A DNA stretch of 49,954 nt from positions 206,485 through 256,438 of the forward strand of contig NW_003109092.1 of the NCBI RefSeq assembly GCF_000003605.2, written 5' to 3'. The stretch comes from Saccoglossus kowalevskii. Taxonomy: Eukaryota > Hemichordata > Enteropneusta > Harrimaniidae. The translations under genes and the position numbers were made by a program. Under the pieces are notes generated by a model that was not told the origin of the DNA, made no database searches, and worked only from the letters and a program-made list of their open reading frames with translations. This document shows positions 36,236-45,092 of this stretch, piece by piece. Positions within the stretch are counted from its first letter, which is position 1, and each line of letters begins with the position of its first letter.

Positions 36236-37082
36236 ATGACGGCGTCTCAGTTCAACATACTAGTAAACCACAGAATCACGTGTATGATTTTATACGTATA
36301 TCTGGTACTATATGCCGGGGCATCGATCGTTGTCCGACATGACGGTGATTTTATCATCGGGGGTTTGTTTAACCTGCATAGCAGCACTTACATCGTCGAT
36401 GATACTCTTTCGCGAGGGCCGATAGAGGAAACATGTGTTGGGTTCTCGTGGGGTGGGTTTCTACGCTCACAAGTTATGACCTACGCAGTCGATGAGATAA
36501 ACAATCGCAGCGATATTTTGTGTAACATCACGTTAGGATACGATATACGAGACGTATGTTCATCAACATCAAAATCCCTGTCGGAAACTTTTGATTTAAT
36601 GGTGAGAAACGAAGTTCAAGTCGGCGCGGTTATTGGGGCCGGCGGTTCGGATACAACCATGGCGGTCGCCGAACTACTGAGTGTGTACAACGTCCCGATG
36701 CTTAGTTACGCTGCGACTACGTCAATGCTTGACGACCCGGTAAAGTACAAATCTTTTCTTCGTACCGTACCAAACGACATTCATCAAGCTAACGCCATGG
36801 TTGAGCTTGTGACTTCGTTCGATGATTGGAACTGGGTAGGTATTATCGGGATCGACAATTTCTACGGACGGCCAGCCACTGCAGAGTTCGAGGTGCTTGC
36901 GAAGAAAAGGGGAGTATGCATTGCCTTATACGAACTTATTCTGCCAAATTGCAGCGATGACATCGTCGATGACGTCATCGATAAAATATATGAAAATCCA
37001 TCGGCAAAGGTAATCGTCGCGTTTCTGTACTGGGATGAAATATCTAGAATAGTACAAAGAATGGCACTTCGGAATATAACAG
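36236..37082 (+). CDS. Class C GPCR exon 1 (signal peptide, first part of ligand domain)
   Basis: 847 bp, ends in phase 1 at ACAG|GTAAGA. The ATG has A at -3 and follows in-frame non-coding DNA. It encodes GDFIIGGLFNLHSS, GFLRSQVMTYAVDEIN, LGYDIRDVC, SYAATTS, FLRTVPNDIHQA and YGRPA, all hallmark positions of the class C ligand domain. The open frame runs on past the donor to 37162 but those residues lose similarity, which confirms the splice. Confidence 0.93.
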
Positions 37083-40000
37083 GTAAGACGACTACTAAAA
37101 TCGGAGGAGAAACATTCTCCTCACAGCCACAATTCTTCCATATTCCAAGAACAGGCCCGTAGCCAGTACTTTTGAATAGGGGGTTCGAAAACAACAATAA
37201 ATGATATATTTGATGTGAAACGTGTGAATTTTATAATATTTAAAAAGTGTGTTTGAGCTCTGTTACATACATTTTTATATTCTCCGTTTTAAATTCAATT
37301 GTGTTAAGTTGGTAAGTTATTCCACATAATATTTTTGAACTATTTTACCATTTTATAGAAGGGGTCCTAGGCCATTCCCCACCCACAAACACACCCACAC
37401 CCTTGATCCATTTCGGCAAAATGTTGTACACAAAAAAAGACAAGACTGTACGTATCTTAGCATTATTGTCCAAGCATTTTAAGGTAGAATGCTACTCACG
37501 AGCTTTTTCGCTCTTCACAGATGTTAGCGCACATAAAAGTGACACAATTTCATGTCGAAGTCTGTCTACAATTATTCATTTTAGTATTATTCAGTTATGT
37601 AATTTTATTTCTGTACAGGGCCTCACCACATCGTACAAAATGTAATGGGTAGAAAAGTGCATATCGCGTTTTAAACACAATACAACATCCATGTAAACAT
37701 ATGGTACTAAGTTAAGCTGGATTCATATTCATCTCATCGCTTGAAAACTTTTAAAAGATACAAAACTAGTTGATATATGGTGTGGCAGTTTGTATAGCGA
37801 CGATCATTAGATCATTATAAAATGAACATATAAAAACAAAGTGAATTTCATTTTCTATCATGATAAATTCAAATGTATCACTGCAAAAACTAAAAAAATA
37901 TTGATCTAACTGTATTTGTGTGTGTGTGCCTAATTCAACATTATGTTTATGGCCAAAACAGCGAAAACTCGTGAGTATATATTTTAGTCTATAATTGCTT
38001 GCCAATAAATCTCCTAGGTTATAATACTACATTGATTTTTCCGAAAGTACACAGCCTGGATGATTGTGAAATTGAGGCATGCCATTCTTGCTGACAACAA
38101 TTTTTTTTATTCTTTGAGTAAATATCCCTAAGAAATTTGCAGTATCTGCAACTTGTTTTTCAAACCAGACAATGCCGAAACCGTATTTGAACAGGAGATT
38201 TTTATGTGGGTTTCCCAAGTAAGTCTGCCGGTCTTGTCTAATCGTTTACGTATGATATAACATGTTTTGGGGCTCCAGCTATTTCCCAGACTTACTTGGG
38301 AAATATGTTCAAATATATCTGCAAAATGTTGCCTGTACCCTCTCGATTTTCGAATTTTGGTACCCCCTATCGCTACAATAAGAAATAGCTGGCACAATGA
38401 TTGCATCAAACAAATTAAATGCACTAACCAATGGCATACTACCAAGTTTCTTGCAGTACGTGAATTTGTTGGTTTACTGTAAATCTGTTTTTAGAGGGCG
38501 GTAAAATAATATGCATATAGTAGCAGTTTAGCAGCGGTCTCAATAAACTTCAATGACTACATCTCCTTTTTATAAACCCACTAAAAATATAGAAAATTTT
38601 CTAAGACATCAAAAAAAAAACGTGTAAAAAAAATATGTTTTAAAAATATGGTTTATCGCATAGTTTAAGTGCTGAAGCAACACTGTGGGATAAATTTTTT
38701 TAATGATGTTTTCAACCCTTAGCTGTACACTATGCCCAATAACACAGGCTACACGTACTAATACAATAAGTTGACTACATTTGGCTGATACACTTAGAAC
38801 AAAACAGTATATATGCCATCATTAACTTGAAGAATACAAAACTAATGAACCAATATGAAAGTACAGTGTGGTGTTGCCGTCTCAATCCCGTTCGAACCCC
38901 ACACTTTACTAACTGAGCAAACACTGGCACAAGACAAACGGACCTATTCTGTCAGGACCACCACATCCTTCAGAGAATGACTACCATTACATTATTGTTT
39001 CAATGTTGCTTTAATATTTAACTGCAGCTGCTTGAACGCGATCTTCATTACACCATCGCGGAATCACCGAATAAAAGCTTGCCCATACATAACAATCTGT
39101 TTTGATTGGCTGCTGTTGAACTGAGACGGCGTAACTTCACGATTGACGTTTAAAGCTCATCATGATTGCCACCTAAATGCTCATTGCTATGCAATTTCGA
39201 CCGAGTCGTTACCTCACTGAGTCAAGTGATTTAAACGATGATAATTATTTTAATTAATACTGTTTGTTTTATTATGTTCTAATCTACTATCATAAATCTA
39301 TTCACTTCCAAAAATTTAGGGNNNNNNNNNNNNNNNNNNNNNNNNNNNNNNNNNNNNNNNNNNNNNNNNNNNNNNAAAAAAAAAAACTACGGGCCTGTTC
39401 TATTTAGATTTCAATCTTAAAATCGGCCATATTTTTCGAAAGAAATCATTTTGGGTGCAAATCACCCTGGATGTGCTCCTGGAACGGTAACTCAATCATG
39501 CGAAAACCAAGTACACCGTCATTGTATCGGATTGTTACATATCAGCGTTTAGTTGATTTGGTTCTATTACTAGTATGTTAATTTTATTCAAAAATACATG
39601 TATTCTAAAACAGATCTAACAACTGTCACTGTGTCATTACAGATCGAATATTGGTCGCAAGCGAAGCCTGGTCGATGAGTACATCCATTGCCTCTACCGA
39701 ACTTGAACGGCAAGTTACCGAAGGAAGTCTAGGAGTTGTTCTTCCAGCACGGAATATTCCAGGATTTTATGACTATATTAACAAACTTAATCCATTTAAC
39801 GAAAATAATATCTTAGTTTCGGCTGCATGGGAAACAGCTTTCAATTGCAGTATGCCCATGACCGCGAAAGAGACGCGCCCAACAACTCAGGGTGGCGCAA
39901 GGAACAACACCGCAGAAATCATGACGTCATCAGTTGAATCACACATACAGCACTCTGGTTATATCACGCACATCCCAACGACAGTTTATTGTTCCGGTGA

Positions 40001-42303
40001 AGAATCTTTTTCAACGCATTTAAATGATAGTTTATCGTCGTCAGCTTTTTTATACCGCGTCTATCTCGCCGTTTACGCCATTGCGCATGCGTTGGACGAC
40101 ATAACTCGTTGCGAGTATCCTGATGGACTTTTATCGGGTGGCACATGTCCCGATGTATGGAATCTGAAACCATGGCAACTGTTGAAATATTTACAGAATG
40201 TGAACTTCACGGACGTTTTTGGACACCACATTTCTTTTGATGACGACGGTGGCGTTGGGGGCGTATATGACATTGTGAACTGGCAGAACGGCAACACCAA
40301 AGTTCCCGCCAAATGTGCACTCATGGATGATGGTCAATCTGACATGTCCAACTGCGAGCCATCCTGGGATGAAAACGACTCTATTCTCGTTGATGAGAGT
40401 AAAGAACACCCAGAGTATATTCAGGTTGTTAAAATAGGTCGATATGACCATCGTCAAATTTCAATGAACAATGGCCTACAAATTAATCATGGAGATATTA
40501 CGTGGAAGAATTCGTGCAAAACAGTAAGTATTTTATCTGACACGTATTAAAACGACACTGTTCTCACACAGCGTGCGTTCCAATAATGTATTTTACACGC
40601 GTTGTATGGGACCCAAGTCGAAGACGCTACGGTGCGGCGTCAACTGTGGTTTCATTATCAGTAACAAAAAAAATGTATCTACGTATCTTTCACCCATTCC
40701 TTCCCAGATTCCCACATCACGATGTAGTGCCCCGTGTGATCCCGGCAAAAGAAAAGGAATATTATCAGGATTTCCAACTTGCTGCTACGAATGTATCACG
40801 TGCTCGGAAGGAACAATCACAAACGACACCGGTGAGTGTAAAATTTGAATTGTTCGGCGCCACTCAATTCAACACCTGGTCTTTTGTTTATATGCAGATT
40901 AGTAAAAATTTTATATGTTAATTAGTAAACAGTCATGTTATTTGTATATGCAGTTTAGTAGCCCACCACATTTGATCTAACATGTAATTTTTTTTACAGA
41001 TTCTACAGATTGCACAAAGTGTCCAGAGGGCACTTGGCCTAACGACGAACAAACAATGTGTAAGGATAAATACCTCGAATACTTAGCTTGGGACAACCCC
41101 GAAGCTATCGCGTGCATGGTATTAGCAGGTCTCGGAATCCTAGCAACTGTCATCGTCATGGCAACATTCCTCAAGTTTCGCAACACTCCAGTAGTTAAAG
41201 CTTCAAATAGAGAACTGAGCCTCCTCTTCATGGGCAGTCTGATTGTTTGTTTTTTGTCTGTTTTCAGTTGTATGGGCGAACCAACCAATACTCAGTGTGT
41301 CATCCAGGTGCCTCTGCGCAGTCTCAGTTTTACAATGTGTGTATCCATCTTATTGGTTAAAACGCATCAGATCATGACGGTGTTCGAATCAAAAGTGCCA
41401 CGCGCGGGTCGGTGTCTCTTCAAGGCCCAGTTACAGGTGTTTGTCGTATTGGTATTAACAGCTGGGCAGGGTATCGTAGTATTTCTGTGGCTATGTCTTA
41501 ACCCTCCGAAAGCCGTGTATTTCCCGAATATAGCAAAGGAAGTCATTTATCTGGAATGCGATTCGGACTTCTCCGCACCAATCCTCGTAATGTTTGCGTA
41601 CACCTGGGTTATTGCTGCTGTGTGTCTCGGTTTCGCTTTCAGAACACGAAAACTACCGGAAAATTTCAACGAATCAAAATTTATCACTTTTGCTATGGTG
41701 ATATATTTCATGGCATGGCTGACTTATTTTCCCAGTTATTTCGGCACGAATGGCAGATTTAAAGCCCTCTGTCAGGTTATTCTGTTACTTGCCTCGAGTT
41801 ACGCCATGTTGCTTTGTATTTTGATCCCAAAGTGTTTTGTCATACTCTTCAAACCGCATTTGAATACAACAGAGTACGTGAGGTCAACAACACTAAGTCA
41901 CGCCAACCGTCGGGCATCGGCAGTTATGGACACGCGAAGACGAAAAAGTATGATTAATCCCGTGCTAACAAGCACAGAAAATATAGAAGATGGCGAAAAT
42001 TGTCTTCACGTTGATACCGATAATGATGGAAAATCCACGCAATCGCCTTCCGAACCGAATCACAACCAGCATAGACACCACTGTCGACAGCTTTTCGGGG
42101 AAAATAACGAATTCACCTTATCACAGGTAGTAATATGCCATCATGACACTGAGCTAGATTCCAAGGTTAATGTCTTCAGAGTCAGGATAATTCCGCCGTC
42201 ACCACAAAGTCATATCAGTAGGACGACGATGTGCCCTGCGTCTGCGCGCGATTCGATCGAATTGGTGGCATCACATGGTTTAGATAATCCTACATTCAGT
42301 TAA
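36236..42303 (+). CDS. Class C GPCR, calcium-sensing/amino-acid-sensing type, complete
   Basis: Four exons (36236-37082, 39643-40523, 40708-40831, 41000-42303) join with phases 1, 0 and 1 into 1051 residues. Order: signal sequence (about 12-31), Venus-flytrap ligand domain (about 36-560), nine-cysteine domain with all nine cysteines (582, 586, 601, 602, 605, 608, 622, 625, 638), seven membrane segments (about 652-905) ending PKCFVILFKPHLN, and a ~145-residue Ser/Thr-rich tail. Residues matching the amino-acid pocket of this family are kept by my alignment from memory: S138, A159-T161, D181, Y210 and E290. C67 and C108 have the spacing of a CaSR disulfide. It should sit in the plasma membrane as a disulfide-linked or paired dimer signalling through G proteins. 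The ligand is inferred, and CaSR orthology is not shown. A short lineage-specific loop (about 350-380) is unlike CaSR. Confidence 0.93.
38211..38303. repeat. Perfect 17-bp inverted repeat, 59-bp spacer
   Basis: TTTCCCAAGTAAGTCTG at 38211 is exactly inverted at 38287-38303. It could be a small foldback element in receptor intron 1. Weak longer complementarity (AGCTATTTC / GAAATAGCT) continues on the right side. Confidence 0.7.
39322..39375. other. Assembly gap (54 N)
   Basis: Unresolved bases inside receptor intron 1, followed directly by an A-run. Confidence 1.
39643..40523 (+). CDS. Class C GPCR exon 2 (second part of ligand domain)
   Basis: 881 bp; acceptor GTCATTACAG, donor GTAAGT. It begins DRILVASEAWSMS, where the Glu of SEAW is the ligand-contacting acid of the family, continues GFYDYINKLNPF, FNCSM, AVYAIAHALDDI, TCPDVWNLKPWQLLKYLQNV and ends YIQVVKIGRYD...ITWKNSCKT. 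Several Asn-x-Ser/Thr sites are likely glycosylated. Confidence 0.92.
40708..40831 (+). CDS. Class C GPCR exon 3 (nine-cysteine domain)
   Basis: 124 bp, phase 0 to phase 1; acceptor CCATTCCTTCCCAG, donor GTGAGT. It encodes IPTSRCSAPCDPGKRKG...CCYECITCSEGTITNDT with six of the nine cysteines. Vertebrate class C receptors also have a separate short exon of about this size here (family knowledge). A nearer upstream AG at 40571 would run into an in-frame TAA, so it is not the acceptor. Confidence 0.92.
41000..42303 (+). CDS. Class C GPCR exon 4 (last cysteines, seven-membrane domain, tail)
   Basis: 1304 bp to TAA at 42301-42303; acceptor TTTTTTTACAG. It encodes DSTDCTKCPEGTWPND, then all seven membrane segments in one exon, as in calcium-sensing and pheromone/taste class C receptors. 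The second intracellular loop has FESKVPRAGRC, the third FRTRKLPENFNESKFITF, and segment 7 ends PKCFVILFKPHLNTTEYV. The tail has RRKS (basic/phospho-type) and many Ser/Thr. Confidence 0.95.
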
Positions 42304-42720
42304 TGAACGCCATTTCACACATTTTCCATAATATACCCGAACACGTGTCATGCAAACACATCAACTGTTGTTGGAAACGTTAATATTACGCAATAACGAT
42401 GAACAATAGTTGTGTTCACGTTACACGAGGTACGGGCTAAGATTTGAGCTGATTTAAGTTTATCTAGCATATTTGCATTTCGCACAGCGAGGCTAAGGGG
42501 TGCCATCAGTCGGTGACCTTTGGCAAGCCGCTATTTACGAACGAAAAATACTGCTGACATGTTTCGTTTTGAAGCGACGTGCACAGGAGAGAAGACGGAC
42601 CCAACTTGGATGCACAGAAACAGTATACAACGGCGTAACAGAATACAGAGTTTTATTAATGCATGTCGTAGACAGCGAACCAAATGTATTTTGTCTACAC
42701 CCAAAGTTCGCCATAGAGGG

Positions 42721-42931
42721 CGCTTAGCCCCGGGCTAAGCGTTCGCGCACACTTTGTTAGCCCGTGCACGGTTACTAAAACAGAAACCGTGGCCCGTGCT
42801 AAGGGTCTAGATTTAACCCGTACTTAGCATTCCTTAGCCAGTGCTAAGCGTTCACGCACGTTTTCTTAACACGGGCTAAGGAATTTGACCTCTTAGCCCG
42901 TGCTAAGGAGCTGTGCATGAACGCAATTAAT
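42721..42931. repeat. Cluster of CTTAGCCCGTGCTAAG palindromes
   Basis: CGCTTAGCCC and GGGCTAAGCG pair perfectly at 42721-42741 with a one-base loop. CACGGTT and AACCGTG pair at 42767-42791. CTTAGCCCGTGCTAAG recurs at 42892-42907, with related half-sites at 42833-42848 and 42871-42881. GCGTTC(G/A)CGCAC is repeated at 42739 and 42849 and inverted at the right edge (GTGCATGAACGC). It may be a compound MITE or folded 3' UTR sequence of the receptor. Confidence 0.6.
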
Positions 42932-43289
42932 ATTTAAAATCAAAAACAAAACGAAAACCTAGTGAAAATATATATATATATATATTGTTTACATGAAATT
43001 TGAACGCGCGACGTGGTGACTGTATCGCTTTAGGAAGCGATGTTATACACATATTTCATACAAAACAAAACTAATTAAACTTCTATATACGACAATGTAA
43101 AAACTAGAACAGCAGGACCACTTTACACGGAGCCAATGAGTAACGTTACCGACATTCTAAATAATTTATAAGAGATATTTGTTTAGGTTTTTAAAAAAAC
43201 AAACGAATAGTTACTGTAATAAACAGATGTTGAAAATCCCAAATAATAAAACCAATACAACAACACTGGCCTTTCAAAAATTGACCCAG

Positions 43290-43898
43290 CTGACTCTGTC
43301 ATAGCCCTGAGTACTGTCCTGTGGGTTGGCCTCCTTCCGCTGATCATTCGGCCCCCACAGTCCTGAGAAGTCGCATAGACCGAGGATTCGACACTATTTG
43401 AAGGAATGTATCGGGCGATTTAAGAGGCAATTAGCTTTGCAGTTAAAAAAAATAAGCAATCGATACGTCTAACTATTCTAAATGCATTAACTGGGAGCGA
43501 AATTACTTAAGATTCCCCACAAATCGACATTTTCCAACGTCAACCGAAAATATACACCGCCATCTTGTTTTTGACGTATGTATCTGATGTATTAACAAAA
43601 CGTTGGTTCGTTGCGTAAAACTAGCTTTCACCAACGTTCCAGTACTGTAGGTTCATTTTTCGGCCATATTTGTGATCGCTAGATTGGTCGATAGATGTTT
43701 TAGCTGGTTACAATCATGAAAACTGCAGAACGGTTCTCCGCCATAAATTTGTAGGCGGGTGTCGAATCCTCGGTCTATGCACAGTCACTCTGCTAGTAGA
43801 GTGAATGTGGTCTATGCGACTTCTCAGGACTGTGGGGACCGAATGATCAGCGGAAGAAGGCCAATCTACAGGACTGTACTGAGGGCTAACTCTGTCAG
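43290..43898. mobile_element. Foldback element with ~105-bp inverted arms
   Basis: The left arm (43290-43394) and right arm (43759-43898) are complementary with about ten differences; for example CCGCTGATCATTCGG at left faces CCGAATGATCAGCGG at right. The right arm is longer by 37 bp because of the palindrome insertion at 43780-43809 plus its target duplication. The ~365-bp centre has no coding frame. The superfamily is not recognised. Confidence 0.8.
43780..43809. mobile_element. 30-bp palindromic insertion with 7-bp target duplication, copy 1
   Basis: A near-palindrome opening CACAGTCACTCTG and closing AGAGTGAATGTG is flanked by GTCTATG on both sides (43773-43779, 43810-43816). The left arm of the surrounding foldback (43371-43379 region) keeps the same locus with only one GTCTATG complement and no insert, so it is the empty site. 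A second copy is at 46016-46045. Confidence 0.75.
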
Positions 43899-44280
43899 TG
43901 CTCAATCTAAAAGTTTCAGTCCACCAAGGTTTTCGATAAAATTCCAATCACAATTTTAAAACTTGTTTTTTCTGATATAATTTTAAATAAAAAGTTTGAA
44001 TACAAGCATGCCATCTCTTGCAATAGTTTTTTTTTCAAAATAGAGAGAATTACATTGTAATTGTGGTGTGAAACCTACATATAGATAGATCTATATAAAC
44101 TATATGTTTGTCATCAGCATTGATGCGAACCGTCGACGTAACTAGCCTTTAACGTACACAAAACGTTTTATTATCACATGTCATTATCAATTAGTAGTAC
44201 GCTTTGTATTGAACCAGGGAGCTTTCTTCGTAGCTTCCTGATTGAACTAAAATATAAAACAAGCAGCCTGTCGGCTGAGA

Positions 44281-44638
44281 TAGCTCCGCTGTTAGCAATG
44301 CACATTTCAATTAAAGAACAGAAGATATCATCAGAAAATGAACAATATGTATAGTATCAAAGCAATCAGACTTACGGTTTTCAACAATATTGGAAAATAT
44401 CACTTTTTACCAAAAATGACAAAAATATTCACCAAAATTAGAGAATTGAAGATATCATGAAATGAACAAATCTAAGAGAGTCTACCCAAGGTACATGTAC
44501 ACCAATTATCAAAGCATTCAGGCTTGTAGTTTTCAAGAAGAAGTCAAAAAAGTAAAACATTGACACGGACGACGACGGACGACGGCGGACAATCACTCAT
44601 ATGATAAGCTCCGCTCGACGAAGTCGACAGCGAAGCTA
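44281..44638 (+). mobile_element. Element A, copy with two internal units
   Basis: It starts TAGCTCCGCTGT and ends ACAGCGAAGCTA (one change from a perfect inverted repeat). Two ~150-bp units start near 44363 and 44510. It is 146 bp shorter than the copy at 680-1183, exactly one unit. Confidence 0.75.
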
Positions 44639-44795
44639 AAAAGGGGAATTACAGAGTACTTTCCGTAAATGCGAACGTGATAGACGAAACAACACGATAT
44701 GACAGAGCGCTACCAAATTGCATGCTGTTCCCGAGTAAATATTACTGTGGCTGTAAAATACATGTATACATAGTATTATTTATCTTTCGAACAAT

Positions 44796-44801
44796 TTTAT
44801 T
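44796..44801 (-). terminator. Candidate poly(A) signal AATAAA of the L-domain gene
   Basis: AATAAA on the minus strand lies about 130 bp after the stop codon at 44932. It is the first canonical signal downstream in that strand. The cleavage site is not determined. Confidence 0.45.
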
Positions 44802-44931
44802 TTTCATAATAAATAAGTGTTCCAACATGTCGATAGTTAAGTGGATTGCACCCTGTATTATAATGATTATTAATAGATAATGTAATGCATGTTTGTGTGA
44901 TTATAAGTATGTACAATAAATGCTAATATCG

Positions 44932-45092
44932 TTACAATAATTCTTGATTGTCGTTGTCTTCTTGGTGTTCCTCTTCAGAAAGAATGCGTAGACGTTCTTG
45001 CATATCATTTAGTTTACTTGTAAGACGATCAACTTCAGCCTGCAATTGTATGTTCTCTGCTTCCTTCGTTTCTAGTGACGTGTGACATTCGG
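44932..45092 (-). CDS. L-domain protein exon 7 (coiled coil, stop)
   Basis: 161 bp from acceptor TTTGTTTCAG to TAA at 44934-44932. It encodes AECHTSLETKEAENIQ, then a helix whose L, V, L, L, M, L, L residues follow strict 4-3-4-3 spacing (V20, L23, L27, M30, L34, L37 of the exon) and an acidic tail ending NQELL. It replaces the membrane anchor and kinase expected in EGFR family members. Confidence 0.88.

Larger units (their letters stand above)
37083..39642 (+). other. Intron 1 of the class C GPCR
   Basis: 2.56 kb, GT-AG. It holds a perfect 17-bp inverted repeat (38211-38227 and 38287-38303), an assembly gap (39322-39375) and AT-rich DNA. No exon-like open frame with splice sites is seen, and the exon 1 to exon 2 protein join (NITG / DRILVASEAW) is continuous with the family, so none is missing. 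Confidence 0.8.
42304..44931. other. Convergent intergenic region between the GPCR and the L-domain gene
   Basis: No coding exon is seen. It holds the receptor's 3' UTR of unknown length (AATAAA at 43218 and 43245 are both over 900 bp from the stop), a cluster of CTTAGC/GCTAAG palindromes (42721-42931), a TA microsatellite (42968-42985), a foldback element (43290-43898) and an element A copy (44281-44638). Confidence 0.7.

Noticed and set aside
37083-37162. Continuation of receptor exon 1 to the stop at 37162 as a truncated soluble receptor
   Set aside because: Similarity to the family stops exactly at the GTAAGA donor and resumes in exon 2. An intron-retention isoform is possible but unsupported.
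38128-38445. 105-residue minus-strand open frame in receptor intron 1
   Set aside because: It overlaps an inverted repeat, has no recognised domain, and the opposite strand is equally open.
38860-38940. Minus-strand tRNA-like sequence (GCTCAGTTAGTAAAG, GGGGTTCGAAC)
   Set aside because: A-box and B-box-like strings are only a few bases apart, with no room for an anticodon arm. At best a decayed SINE fragment.
40573-40848. Open frame suggesting a longer receptor exon 3 starting near 40572
   Set aside because: In the frame required by exon 2 the sequence after 40571 meets a TAA, whereas the acceptor at 40707 has a good pyrimidine tract and restores the family sequence.
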